The notes: generated by a model from the sequence alone, not told the origin. Positions 36,611 through 45,977 are shown, counted from the stretch's first letter. The stretch: DNA of 64,000 bases from Maioricimonas rarisocia (GCF_007747795.1 NZ_CP036275.1:4766001-4830000), one strand, 5' to 3'. Numbers and translations are program-made.

Positions 36611-38712
36611 GAGCGACGATCGAAGCCGAGGGGCAAACGGCGGGGCCCCGGGAGGCCGCTTCGCACGGGCGGCTCGCCGCGTGGGCGCCGTGGCTGATCG
36701 TGGCCGCTGCGGTTGCGTGCTATGCGAACAGTTTCGAGGGAACGTTCGTCTTCGACGACGAGAACGTCATCGTCATCAATCCGACGGTGCGGCAGTTGTG
36801 GTCGATTCCCCAGCGGTCGAACCGGCCGCTGACCGAGTGGACCTTCGGCGTCAATTACGCCATCTCCGGTCTGCAGACGTGGAGCTGGCATCTGGTCAAC
36901 CTGCTGATCCACGCAGCAGCCGGGATGACGCTGTACGGCATCGTCCGGCGGACGCTGCAGCGCGCGACAGTGCCGGCAGACATTCGGACCGCTGCCACGG
37001 GGCTGGCCCTGACGACAGCGCTGGTGTGGACTGTCCATCCTCTGCAGACGCAGGCGGTGACCTACATCGTGCAGCGGATGGAATCCCTGATGGGGCTGTT
37101 CTATCTGCTGACGTTGTACTGCTTCATCCGGTCAGACGGTTCCTCGAGAACGCGGAGATGGCTGCTGCTGTCGGTGGTCTGCTGCTTTCTGGGAATGCAG
37201 TCGAAGCCGGTGATGATCACAGCACCGTTCGTGATGCTTCTGTATGACCGGATATTCGTCGCCACGACATGGAAGGAGTTGCTTCGACGGCGATGGGGCT
37301 ATCATCTTGCTCTCTGGGCAGTGTCGGTGACGACCGTTGCGTGGTCGGCGCGGTATGCGACCGCCGCCATCAGTAAGGGCGTGGAGAGCGGGGCTGCCGA
37401 GCGGATTACTTCGACGTCCTACCTGTTCACGCAGGCGGAGGTGCTGCTGTGGTATCTGCGGCTGAGCGTCTGGCCAGCGGGGCAGTGCATCGACTACGGC
37501 TGGCCGTTTCGCGAACGACTGTCGGAGGTGCTGCTGCCGGGACTCGTGATCGTCGCACTGCTGCTGGCAACCCTGTGGTGTTTGTTGAGACGATCGCCGT
37601 GGGGCTTCGTCGGAGCGTGGTTCTTCGTGATTCTCGCCCCGACGTCGTCGTTTGTCGCGATACGTGACGCGGCCTTCGAGCACCGGATGTATCTGCCGCT
37701 CGCTTCCGTCGTGCTCGCGGTGGTGGTGGGCGGCTACCGGCTGATCGTCTGGGGGAGCGGGCGCCAGCAAGTGGCCTACGGGACGCGGCGCACCCTTCAG
37801 TGGGCGGCGGTCTCGCTGGTTGTTCTGCTGCTCGGAACCGTGACCATCCTTCGCAACGGCGTCTATGCGTCCGACCGGCTGCTGTGGGAGGACGTGATCG
37901 CCAAAGCGCCGCAGAATCCGCGGGGGTACAACAATCTCGGCCGCGTCTACGAGCTGGCAGGCAACGCAGAACAGGCGCTGGTGCTGTATGAAGAAGCGCT
38001 GGCACGAAACCCGCATCCGCCGATGTCCGTCTTCGTGTACCACAATCGTGCCCGGGTGCTGATTGAGCTCGGCCGCATCGAAGAAGCGCTGGCCGACATC
38101 GAAACGGCCATCGAGGAATCGGACGGGAAGCTGTCGATCAGCTACATGCTGCGGGGCATCGGCTACCGCCGGCAGGGGCGGCTCGACGAGGCGATGTCGG
38201 AGTTCGATCGGTCCATTGAACTCAATCCGGACTTTGCCGACACCTGGAACAACCGGGGACTGGTCCGGTTGATGCAGAACGATCTCGACGCGGCCGAGGC
38301 GGACTTTGACCGGGCGATCGAACTGCGTCCGGATCTGGCCGAGCCGTATGCCAACCGGGGTGTCGTCCATCGTCGACGCAACCAACTGGGCAAGGCGATC
38401 GCCGACTACACGCGTGCGCTCAAGCGCGATCCCCGCCATCTGGATGCTCGCTACAACCGCGGGCTGGCTCTGGCGGCGGCGGGGCGTGCGGGGGACGCCC
38501 TGGCCGACTTCACGGCGATTCTGAAACAGGATCCCGGGAATACCGATGCCTGGCGGGAACGGGCATTCACCTATGCAGGTGCAGGGGACGTGCGTCGGTG
38601 TCTGGCCGATCTGCAGCGTTACGAAGAGCTGGGCGGGCGCCTTTCGCCGGAAGCGGCCGCGGCCGTGAAGCAGATGGTCTCACGCGCTGCCGCGGCGAAT
38701 CGGCGTCCCTAG
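36604..38712 (+). CDS. TMTC-like membrane protein with TPR repeats (GT-C type)
   Basis: 702 residues. The N-terminal ~420 residues have about ten membrane helices; the first loop SFEGTFVFDDENVIVINPTVRQL carries the acidic pair expected for GT-C glycosyltransferases, and NRPLTEWTFGVNYAISGLQTWSWHLVNLLIHA matches eukaryotic TMTC-type O-mannosyltransferases and their bacterial relatives. The C-terminal part holds at least six TPR units (GYNNLGRVYELAGNAEQALVLYEEAL, TWNNRGLVRLMQNDLDAAEADFDRAI, PYANRGVVHRRRNQLGKAIADYTRAL). The TPR half would face the periplasm and bind proteins. Lipid-linked mannose transfer is inferred from family. GTG start with AGGA 5-6 nt upstream. Confidence 0.8.
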   Translation: MSGATIEAEGQTAGPREAASHGRLAAWAPWLIVAAAVACYANSFEGTFVFDDENVIVINPTVRQLWSIPQRSNRPLTEWTFGVNYAISGLQTWSWHLVNLLIHAAAGMTLYGIVRRTLQRATVPADIRTAATGLALTTALVWTVHPLQTQAVTYIVQRMESLMGLFYLLTLYCFIRSDGSSRTRRWLLLSVVCCFLGMQSKPVMITAPFVMLLYDRIFVATTWKELLRRRWGYHLALWAVSVTTVAWSARYATAAISKGVESGAAERITSTSYLFTQAEVLLWYLRLSVWPAGQCIDYGWPFRERLSEVLLPGLVIVALLLATLWCLLRRSPWGFVGAWFFVILAPTSSFVAIRDAAFEHRMYLPLASVVLAVVVGGYRLIVWGSGRQQVAYGTRRTLQWAAVSLVVLLLGTVTILRNGVYASDRLLWEDVIAKAPQNPRGYNNLGRVYELAGNAEQALVLYEEALARNPHPPMSVFVYHNRARVLIELGRIEEALADIETAIEESDGKLSISYMLRGIGYRRQGRLDEAMSEFDRSIELNPDFADTWNNRGLVRLMQNDLDAAEADFDRAIELRPDLAEPYANRGVVHRRRNQLGKAIADYTRALKRDPRHLDARYNRGLALAAAGRAGDALADFTAILKQDPGNTDAWRERAFTYAGAGDVRRCLADLQRYEELGGRLSPEAAAAVKQMVSRAAAANRRP

Positions 38713-38870
38713 CAGCCCGTTCGTTCAACGCGCGATGACCTGGACGATTTGTGCTGGGCGTGCTCGTCCCGCGCGTCATTGCAATACCGCGGGGGCCGAA
38801 GTACCTTGCGCTCGCCCACACTGCTGTGGAAAAATGCCTCTCAGATGACTGAAAAAAGGACGATGCAGTC

Positions 38871-39077
38871 ATGTCCGAAGTGACGATCAACTGTCGTGAA
38901 AACGGCCCGTTTCTCGTAACCGGTCCGGCGAAGGTGCTGGATCATCAGGGAAAGGAATTTGACCTGAAGGGAAAGCAGTCGGTCGCTCTGTGCCGTTGCG
39001 GTGCCTCGAAGAACCGTCCGTTCTGTGACGGCTCTCATAAGGAATGCGGCTTTCTTGCGTCCGAGACGGCCGAGTAG
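38871..39077 (+). CDS. CDGSH iron-sulfur domain protein
   Basis: 68 residues, a single CDGSH-type 2Fe-2S domain. Ligands are C41, C43, C52 and H56 in ALCRCGASKNRPFCDGSHKECGF. A short beta segment (NGPFLVTGPAKVLDHQGKEFDLKGKQSVAL) precedes, as in bacterial mitoNEET relatives. Small soluble electron or cluster carrier; partner unknown. AAAGGA lies 10 nt upstream. The zinc-ribbon gene follows after 14 nt. Confidence 0.92.
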   Translation: MSEVTINCRENGPFLVTGPAKVLDHQGKEFDLKGKQSVALCRCGASKNRPFCDGSHKECGFLASETAE

Positions 39078-39091
39078 ACTGGAAGGGTGCC

Positions 39092-39328
39092 GTGACGGAT
39101 TGGGACGAGGACGACTGGGACGACATCCCCGATGACGATGACGACGAGTCGATCACGCTTCCCTGTCCGGCCTGCGGGGCGGACGTGTACGAAGATGCGG
39201 ACGTCTGCCCCGTCTGCGGCGAATTCATCATCCGCTCCAGTCGAGTCTGGGACGGTCAACCAGCGTGGTGGATCGGCCTCGGGCTGCTGGGCATAGCCGC
39301 CGTCGTGCTGGTGCTGCTGCTGGTCTGA
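39092..39328 (+). CDS. Zinc-ribbon membrane-anchored small protein
   Basis: 78 residues. A very acidic start (DWDEDDWDDIPDDDDDES) leads to a double zinc knuckle LPCPACGADVYEDADVCPVCGEF (Cys at C-x2-C and C-x2-C), then a C-terminal membrane helix WWIGLGLLGIAAVVLVLLLV. Function unknown. GTG start with GGAAGGG well placed; an earlier in-frame start overlapping the CDGSH gene is possible but would add non-conserved-looking sequence. Likely co-transcribed with the CDGSH gene. Confidence 0.75.
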   Translation: MTDWDEDDWDDIPDDDDDESITLPCPACGADVYEDADVCPVCGEFIIRSSRVWDGQPAWWIGLGLLGIAAVVLVLLLV

Positions 39329-39349
39329 CGGCACTCACGGAGCCATCTG

Positions 39350-40303
39350 ATGCAAGTTGACGTGCGGTTGCCGGAAGTTGCCTGCATTGCTCTGCTGCTG
39401 GCTCTGATCGCCGGATGTGGTGGCGGGGCGACAGACGAACCGGCCGAATCGGCGGGTCCGTCGACCGCCGGGGCCGTATCGGTCTCGCAGCCGTCGAACG
39501 AACCGACGGCGCAGGCTCCATCGCAGGCCGCGCCGGCACCCGCGGCGATCCCGACGATCTCGCTGGGGGGCGGTTCATCGTCCAGTGCGCCGACCACTTC
39601 AACCACGACCACGTCGCCAGCCGCAAGCCGCCAGGAACTGCTCGACCGGATGATGCCGCTGCAGGTCATGCTGGGAAACTGGCGGGGCATCACGCAGCGT
39701 GAGGCGGGGGACTTCAAGGGGCTCGGCGACCTGAACTGGGTCTGGGACTTCCAGACGGATCGGAATCAACCGGCCATGGTGATGAGTTCGGAGGAGGGGC
39801 CGTATTTCCGTGAACTCCGGCTGACCTACCTGACCGATATGGATGCCTTTCGCCTGACGGCCCTCGATGATGAGGGGACGCAGCGAACGTTCGACGGGAC
39901 GTTTTCGGAACCGGTCGAGGAGTTTCAGGGAGACGATCGGCGGCTGCATCGGCGGTACCGGCTGGAATTCACCGAGACCGAGCCGGCCGACCCGAAGAAC
40001 GCCTGGAAGATCGTCTTCGACCAGCAGGACAACAACCGCTATCTGCTCGAAATGCATCGCCGCCGGGGCAGCCGCTTCCAGCGGTTCGACACCGTCGGCA
40101 CGCAGCGGAAAGGGACGTCGTTCGCACTGAACGATGAGGACTACGGCGAAAAAGAGTGCATCATCTCGGGCGGACTGGGGACGATCCAGGTCAGCTACGA
40201 GGGGAAGAGCTACTGGGTCTGCTGCACCGGTTGCAAGGCGGCCTTCGAGGAAGACCCCGCGACCTGGATCGCCGAGTACAAGGCGAAGCAGGAGATGCCC
40301 TGA
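39350..40303 (+). CDS. Lipoprotein with YHS/TRASH-like metal-binding C-terminus
   Basis: 317 residues with a lipoprotein signal (ACIALLLALIAGC, lipid Cys in LIAGC). A long Ala/Pro/Ser/Thr-rich linker (~25-95) precedes a soluble domain (MLGNWRGITQREAG...EFTETEPADPKNAWKIVF). The last ~50 residues, EKECIISGGLGTIQVSYEGKSYWVCCTGCKAAFEEDP, resemble YHS/TRASH domains where spaced Cys bind copper or iron. GGAG 7 nt before ATG. Lies just behind the zinc-ribbon gene. Metal sensing or carriage at the envelope is inferred. Confidence 0.7.
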   Translation: MQVDVRLPEVACIALLLALIAGCGGGATDEPAESAGPSTAGAVSVSQPSNEPTAQAPSQAAPAPAAIPTISLGGGSSSSAPTTSTTTTSPAASRQELLDRMMPLQVMLGNWRGITQREAGDFKGLGDLNWVWDFQTDRNQPAMVMSSEEGPYFRELRLTYLTDMDAFRLTALDDEGTQRTFDGTFSEPVEEFQGDDRRLHRRYRLEFTETEPADPKNAWKIVFDQQDNNRYLLEMHRRRGSRFQRFDTVGTQRKGTSFALNDEDYGEKECIISGGLGTIQVSYEGKSYWVCCTGCKAAFEEDPATWIAEYKAKQEMP

Positions 40304-40456
40304 GCCGGCCGGTCCGTCTGCAATCAACCGGTCGGGCCGTCTCGTAGAAGCGATCCCGGACGGCGACTACGACGGCGGAGGCTGATCGTCCCTTTGGGGG
40401 CCACCTGACGGCGCTTCTTCCCGGTCATCCTCATCTTTCGCGAGGACGGTCTCTGC

Positions 40457-41956
40457 ATGCTTCAGATCACATATGACGAGTCGGCAACGGGGGGCGGCGA
40501 GATCACGCTGCAGCTTGCTGGCGCCGCATTGAAGGCCGACGCCTACTTTCTTGCGCTGGACAGCGGCTGCCAGCCGGATTCCCGATCACCCACCAAGGTG
40601 CGTGCGGTCCTCGCGTCACTGCTTGGGCAATGGCACGAGCTGATTGCCTCCGCCTCGGCCGTCGATGTCGTCGACCTGCCGTTCGAGTTCGCGGACGAGT
40701 ACATCGGCTGTCTTCGGTGTCAGGTGGGTAGAGACAAAGTCGTCATCACGCCCGGCTGGCTGATGACTGCAGGTTCGACCGTGGTGCCGTCCCGCGCCTG
40801 CGACACCTTACCCGGTGCTGACTGGGAACCGCAGGACGACGCGGCTGCGGTGACAGTCCCGCGTGCTGAACTGCTCAACGAGATTCGGCGAAACCAACGG
40901 ATGTTCTCGGACACGGACTCACCCCGCACCGATCCGACTCCCATCTTCGAACACTTCCGCGGCAGCTACGGAACCGAGATGCTGGTCGCGGCGGTTGCTC
41001 ACTTTGATCTGTTCGGCCGGCTCGCCCGATTGCCCCGCACGCTGGAGGAACTGCAGCAGGATCTGAACCTGGCCGAACGCCCGGCGATCGTGTTGACAAC
41101 AGCGCTACGGGCGATGGGGCTGCTCGCCGCCGACAATGCGAACCGGTTCACGCTGACGCCGCTGGCCCGTGAACACCTTGTCCCCGGCGGACCGTTCGAC
41201 GTGGGAGACTATCTGGGACTGGCCGCTTCGGCGCCGGGAACGCTCGAAATGGTCGAGCGGCTGCGCACGAATCGACCGGCCGGCATGGATGAAGGGGAAG
41301 CGGGAGCGGCCTTCATCTATCGGGACGGCGTTGCTTCGGCGATGGAGCAGGCCGATCTGGCCCGGCACTTCACGCTCGCGCTGGCCGGGCGGGCGAAGAA
41401 TGTGGCGCCGGTTCTTGCCACCGTGCTTGATCTGAAGGGCGTCCGGACGCTGCTGGATGTCGGCGGCGGAACCGGGATCTATTCGCTGGCGCTGCTCAAG
41501 GCGAACCCGCACCTGAAGGCGATCGTGATGGATCGGCCTGAGGTGCTCAAAGTGGCCGAAGAGTTCGCGGCCGACTACGACGTCGGCGATCGTTTCGAAC
41601 TGCTGCCGGGAGACATGTTCGCAGACGAGCTGCCTCGGGCGGATGCGATCCTGCTGTCAAACATCCTGCATGACTGGGACGTGCCGGAGTGTCGCCAGCT
41701 GGTCACTCGATGTGCTGATGCGTTGCCGGCATCGGGGCGGCTGTTCATTCACGACGTGCTTCTGAACGACGCGCTCGATGGACCTTTGCCGATCGCGTTG
41801 TATTCGGCAGCCCTGTTCACGCTGACGGAAGGTCGCGCGTACAGCCGCGCCGAGTACACCGGATGGCTGCAGGAGGCGGGCCTGCAACCGGGAGCATGTC
41901 GGGACACGTTGATTCATTGCAGCGTCCTCGAAGGTGTCAAAAAGGGTTTCGAGTAA
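40457..41956 (+). CDS. SAM-dependent O-methyltransferase with N-terminal extension
   Basis: 499 residues. The C-terminal ~340 form a small-molecule O-methyltransferase of the acetylserotonin/caffeate type: a dimerisation winged helix ([30 protein letters not shown]), the SAM motif TLLDVGGGTGIYSLALL, MDRPEVLKVAEEF, and the catalytic-type SNILHDWDVPECRQLV. The first ~150 residues (ITYDESATGGGEITLQL...ITPGWLMTAGSTVVPS) are not part of that family and are not recognised. Substrate unknown. A promoter-like sequence begins right behind the stop. Confidence 0.8.
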   Translation: MLQITYDESATGGGEITLQLAGAALKADAYFLALDSGCQPDSRSPTKVRAVLASLLGQWHELIASASAVDVVDLPFEFADEYIGCLRCQVGRDKVVITPGWLMTAGSTVVPSRACDTLPGADWEPQDDAAAVTVPRAELLNEIRRNQRMFSDTDSPRTDPTPIFEHFRGSYGTEMLVAAVAHFDLFGRLARLPRTLEELQQDLNLAERPAIVLTTALRAMGLLAADNANRFTLTPLAREHLVPGGPFDVGDYLGLAASAPGTLEMVERLRTNRPAGMDEGEAGAAFIYRDGVASAMEQADLARHFTLALAGRAKNVAPVLATVLDLKGVRTLLDVGGGTGIYSLALLKANPHLKAIVMDRPEVLKVAEEFAADYDVGDRFELLPGDMFADELPRADAILLSNILHDWDVPECRQLVTRCADALPASGRLFIHDVLLNDALDGPLPIALYSAALFTLTEGRAYSRAEYTGWLQEAGLQPGACRDTLIHCSVLEGVKKGFE

Positions 41957-41971
41957 CCGTCCCGAATCTGT

Positions 41972-41999
41972 TTGACACCCGAATCGCGCATCCTATGTT
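41972..41999 (+). promoter_or_regulatory. Consensus-like sigma-70 promoter
   Basis: TTGACA (41972-41977), a 16-nt spacer and TATGTT (41994-41999). The transcript would begin near 42006, run through the hairpin at 42062-42112 and, if not stopped, reach the secretin gene at 42356. Confidence 0.6.
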
Positions 42000-42061
42000 T
42001 CAATCGTTAACAGAATGAAGCGGCGAGCGGGTTCCTGCGACCTGACCGCCGAGAGAACGGG

Positions 42062-42112
42062 AAGCGCGGCGAGGAAAGCTGGGAGCTTTGAGGGGACCTC
42101 GCCGCGCTTTTC
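42062..42112 (+). terminator. Strong hairpin with T-tract, terminator or attenuator
   Basis: AAGCGCGGCGAGG pairs perfectly with CCTCGCCGCGCTT (13 bp); a smaller hairpin AAGCTGGGAGCTT lies in the loop; TTTT follows. It stands ~60-105 nt behind a promoter-like sequence and 245 nt ahead of the secretin gene. The rest of the 399-nt space (42113-42355) shows nothing recognisable. Confidence 0.7.
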
Positions 42113-42355
42113 CTATGCGCTCGCCCGCATGTGCTGCCATTGATGCGGATCCGGCGTGTCTGTTCTGCTGCCGCGCGACGCTTCACGCGGTTGTCTCTGT
42201 TCCCTTTGGGGCGAATGCACCGGCTTTGCGGAAAGCACCGATTTTGACGCCAGCGACACCTGCCGGGCTGCCGATACAGAACGGGCGGGGCGGAGGAAAC
42301 TCAAGCTGTGAGGGGCGAGAGACTTTGAACGTAGTTCTGGCGTGGGCGTCCCTTC

Positions 42356-44554
42356 ATGTCTCATCGACCTCTCCAGGTCGCTTTCTGGTCGTTGCTGCTC
42401 GGGTTCGGGATGAGTGTCGCCGTCAGCGTCACCAGTCCGGAATCCATCCGACTGGCTATCAATGCGGAGCTGATCTCTCCTCTTGACGAGACGGCCACAT
42501 TGCTGGCCGATGCCGGCTCGAACTCGCGACCAACTGCTTTGGCGACGCCTTCAGCGCGTGGCGTTGCCAGTTCGCAGCCATCGCTGCCGGTGATGCAAAC
42601 ACCGCTATCGCTGCCGGCGCCAACGCAACCGGCGGCATCGCAACCGGCGGCCGAGCCGGCGTTCAACACGTTCGCCGTCGTGCCCACGCCCGGGCGAGCG
42701 GCCGATCCGATGCCGGCTGCCGATCGCATGCCCGGCTTCGAGTCCGTTCTGACCGACGACCCGATGCCGGTCGTATCGGTCTCGAGTGTGCCGGACATCC
42801 CCGTCGTGACTGCGGAGAGTTCGCGTTCCCGGTCACGACCGAGATTCGAGGAACTTCCGCCGCCGCCGCTGTTCGTCGCGAATCAGGTCACCCCGGAGCC
42901 CGAGCCCTCCGACAGTTCGGGCAACTTCGAGACGCTGCAGACTCAGATCGAGTTGCTGCGTTCGGATCTCGAGCGGATGACCACCACCCGCGTCGACAAT
43001 CAGCTCGAGGATCTGCGCCGTGTGCAGACGGTCCTCGAGCAGCTGCATGGGACCGAGCAGATCCACGAGGTCGAGAAGGAACTGAACGAGCTGCGCACGA
43101 CCTACCGGGAACTGAAGACGGAACTGGAGGAGGTGACTGCAGAGAAAACCCGCCAGCAGCAGACGGATGCCGGCAGCACCGAACTGGACGTGCCGCTGTC
43201 TATCGCGGCGGCCGGTGACCAGACCGGACTCGTCACGGTGCAGGCGAAGAACGTCCCGGTCGCCGACGTCCTGCGATCACTGGCGCGTCATGCCGGTCGC
43301 AACGTCGTCTGTGCGGCAGATATCGGGCAGCCGGTGACGGTCCATTTCGACGCGATTGATCCGTCGACGGCAATCCGGATGATCGCTGCGACACAGAATC
43401 TTCAGCTGCGGGATCAGGAGGGACTCTGGCACATCGACAATCCCCCTGCGGCTCCGAAGATCATCGAGGAACCGGAACCGCAGGTTCCCCCCCGTACGCA
43501 ACGTCTGTTCCGGCTGCGACATCTCGATCCGCTGGCAGCGGCCCGGCTGATCCACCCGCTCCTTTCCGGGACGGGACAGATCTCACACCAGGCGGAATCG
43601 GACGGTCATCGCGATTCCACACGGCGAACCGGTCTCGAGAACGCGCTGCTCGTGGTCGACGAGGTGGATCGCATTGCCGCCGTCGAATCGCTCATCGCGG
43701 AACTGGATCACCCGCCGCAGATGGTGGAGATCCAGGCGACGATTTTCGAGGTGGTCACGGACAGTCAGGACCAGGCATGCGTGCTGACGTTGCTGGCTGA
43801 AGAGGGACCTCAGGTTTGTTTTGATCCCGATCAGTGTGCCGCGGGGGGCTGCACGTGCGATGCGACGGGAGTCATTGAACAGACCGCGCGAGGGCTGATT
43901 ACCGAAGTTCGTTGCCGCACGCCCCGTCAGATCGAGCATGCCTTGAGCCGGTTCGGCCATGTGCGGACGGTCGCCATGCCGCATGTGCAGGTGGCCGATC
44001 GGGCCCGTGCCGAACTGGTCGTGGGAGAACAGGTGCTGCTGCAGGCGGCAGGTGGCCATGCGACGCGGACGTCTGCAGCGTTGCCGGGAGGCGTCTTTCT
44101 CGCCGTTCGCCCGGTGCTTTCGGACGACGGCCTGATCCGTCTGGAAGTGCATCCGCGGCTGGGGGCCGGTCATGTGACGGCGGCAGGACATCCGGCACCG
44201 ACGCGTGGTGGCCTGGAGACGACAGTGGTGATGTCCGAGGGCTGCAGCCTGGTTATTGGTGGGATCGTCGACGAACGGGTCGAGTCTTCCGAAGGGCCGC
44301 ATCCCGTCTGGACGCGGCTGCCGTTCGTGGGACGGCGAGTGCACAGCGAACGCAATCGCAACGTTCGCCGCGAACTCTTGATCACCATCACCCCGCGGAT
44401 CGTGGTGCCGGGCGAACAATCGATCCGGCCGATTCCCTCGCCATTGCCGCGGCTTTCGGAAGCGCCGCGTCTGCCTGAAGAGCCGGTCAGCGAGCCGGAG
44501 GTCCCGGTCCTCGAACTGACCGGGGCAACCCGTGGCGGTGCGAAACGGCCCTGA
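42356..44554 (+). CDS. Secretin-family outer membrane protein (type II secretion/PilQ-like)
   Basis: 732 residues. The N-terminal hydrophobic stretch VAFWSLLLGFGMSVAVSV acts as signal or anchor. A long Pro/Ala/Ser region (~45-190) and a coiled coil (FETLQTQIELLRSDLERM...TYRELKTELEEV) precede an STN-like domain (VTVQAKNVPVADVLRSLARHAGRNVVCAADI), an N1-type domain (RLFRLRHLDPLAAARLIHPLL) and the secretin pore with GCSLVIGGIVDE, RLPFVGRRVHSERNRNVRRELLITITPRIV. Secretins form multimeric outer-membrane gates. The gene stands alone; no GspE/F/G genes are adjacent. SD absent. Confidence 0.85.
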   Translation: MSHRPLQVAFWSLLLGFGMSVAVSVTSPESIRLAINAELISPLDETATLLADAGSNSRPTALATPSARGVASSQPSLPVMQTPLSLPAPTQPAASQPAAEPAFNTFAVVPTPGRAADPMPAADRMPGFESVLTDDPMPVVSVSSVPDIPVVTAESSRSRSRPRFEELPPPPLFVANQVTPEPEPSDSSGNFETLQTQIELLRSDLERMTTTRVDNQLEDLRRVQTVLEQLHGTEQIHEVEKELNELRTTYRELKTELEEVTAEKTRQQQTDAGSTELDVPLSIAAAGDQTGLVTVQAKNVPVADVLRSLARHAGRNVVCAADIGQPVTVHFDAIDPSTAIRMIAATQNLQLRDQEGLWHIDNPPAAPKIIEEPEPQVPPRTQRLFRLRHLDPLAAARLIHPLLSGTGQISHQAESDGHRDSTRRTGLENALLVVDEVDRIAAVESLIAELDHPPQMVEIQATIFEVVTDSQDQACVLTLLAEEGPQVCFDPDQCAAGGCTCDATGVIEQTARGLITEVRCRTPRQIEHALSRFGHVRTVAMPHVQVADRARAELVVGEQVLLQAAGGHATRTSAALPGGVFLAVRPVLSDDGLIRLEVHPRLGAGHVTAAGHPAPTRGGLETTVVMSEGCSLVIGGIVDERVESSEGPHPVWTRLPFVGRRVHSERNRNVRRELLITITPRIVVPGEQSIRPIPSPLPRLSEAPRLPEEPVSEPEVPVLELTGATRGGAKRP

Positions 44555-44588
44555 CGCGGCCGACGCGTGACGGAGGGCATCGAGTGGC

Positions 44589-45977
44589 TCACACGCGAAT
44601 CTTCGTCCACTTGCCGCTGAGGAAGCGTGCCGCGACGAGCACGCCCCGGGCCAGCATGTCGGCACACATGCCGATCCACGCACCGATCAGCCCGCCGTCG
44701 AGTACGACGCCCCCCAGGTACGCCAGCGGCAGCCTGAGGCCGAACGTGCTGAAGGCCGTAATCAGCATTGGATACCGTGTGTCTCCGGCCCCGCGCAGTC
44801 CGCTCACGAAGACAATGGCCACGATGAGTGGGATCTGAAAGCAGGCGACCATGCGGAACGCGGGGATCCCGGCTGCGCGAACCGCCGGATCGTTATGCAT
44901 GAAGGTGTAGATCTGCTCTGCGCCAAACAGAAAGATCAGTGTGATCGCCACGCCGAGCAGGCCACACTGCAGCACTGCCTCGCGTCCGGCGTGGCGGGCC
45001 CTCTCGATGTCGTGGGCTCCCAGTGACTGACCGATCAGCGTGGCGGCGGCGGCTCCCCAGGCGACGGCAGGCAGGTAGGTAATGGCCTCAATTCGAATGC
45101 CGATGATGTGGGCGGCGAAGGCCGCTTCCCCCAGCGAGCCGATGATCCGCAGGAACAGGAAGTGCCCGGACCACATGATGGCACCGTCCGCCGCGGCGGG
45201 GATGCCGACACGCAGGATGCGTCGAACCGTTTCTCCCCGCAGGTGGAACTCCCGGGGCATGAGCTTCAGGCCGCTCACACCGCGAGCGAGCACGGCAATC
45301 ATGATGAGTCCGCCGGAGGTTCTTGCGACGACTGTGCCGAGCACGATGCCGTCGACGCCCATTCGCGGGATCGGTCCCAGACCGTAGACGAGAGTGGTCG
45401 AAACGAGCACGTTGAGCACGTTGATCGTGCCGTGAATCCAGAATGGCATCTGCATATTGCCGCAGCCGCGCAAGGCTGCGGCCCCGACCAGCCCGACACT
45501 CGTGAACATCATGCCGATCGCGTCAAACCGCAGGTAGCGGATTGTGATTTCGGCGGCGGTTCCTTCGAGCTTGAGGACGGACGCGAACAGAGGGGCGGCA
45601 GGGACGATGATGGCGACGAACAGCACTCCACCGACGATGCTCATCGCGACCGAACGGTTGGCAACCCGATTCGCTTCCGCCATGTCGCCGGCGCCGCGGG
45701 CACGGGCTACCAGTGCCGTGGTCCCCGCTCCCACCATCGAGAACAGCATTGAGGCCAGCCAGCCGACGTAGGCGGCGACGCCGACTGCTGCGGTGGCGGC
45801 CGTCGAGATGTCGCGGCTGAGGTGACCGGCCAGAAACGTGTCGTAGAAGCCGACGCAGAAGCTGAGAAACTGCTCCGCAAAGACCGGCAGCGCCAGCAGC
45901 AGCACGGTTTGCCGCAGCGGGCCGTTGAGCAGTTTCTGTTGCCGGGTTGTCTCGGCGTCGGTCGCCGTTGCATCCAT
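44589..45977 (-). CDS. MATE family efflux transporter
   Basis: 462 residues with 12 predicted membrane helices in two halves. The MATE pattern is clear: NGPLRQTVLLLALPVFAEQFLSFCVGFYDTFLAGHL at the start, GAAALRGCGNMQMPFWIHGTINVLNV in the middle, and the second half IPAAADGAIMWSGHFLFLRIIGSLGEAAFAAHIIGIRIEA, FVSGLRGAGDTRYPM. Exports cationic drugs or metabolites in exchange for H+ or Na+; substrate not deducible. AAGG 6 nt before ATG. Convergent with the secretin gene (34-nt gap). Confidence 0.93.
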   Translation of the reverse strand: MDATATDAETTRQQKLLNGPLRQTVLLLALPVFAEQFLSFCVGFYDTFLAGHLSRDISTAATAAVGVAAYVGWLASMLFSMVGAGTTALVARARGAGDMAEANRVANRSVAMSIVGGVLFVAIIVPAAPLFASVLKLEGTAAEITIRYLRFDAIGMMFTSVGLVGAAALRGCGNMQMPFWIHGTINVLNVLVSTTLVYGLGPIPRMGVDGIVLGTVVARTSGGLIMIAVLARGVSGLKLMPREFHLRGETVRRILRVGIPAAADGAIMWSGHFLFLRIIGSLGEAAFAAHIIGIRIEAITYLPAVAWGAAAATLIGQSLGAHDIERARHAGREAVLQCGLLGVAITLIFLFGAEQIYTFMHNDPAVRAAGIPAFRMVACFQIPLIVAIVFVSGLRGAGDTRYPMLITAFSTFGLRLPLAYLGGVVLDGGLIGAWIGMCADMLARGVLVAARFLSGKWTKIRV

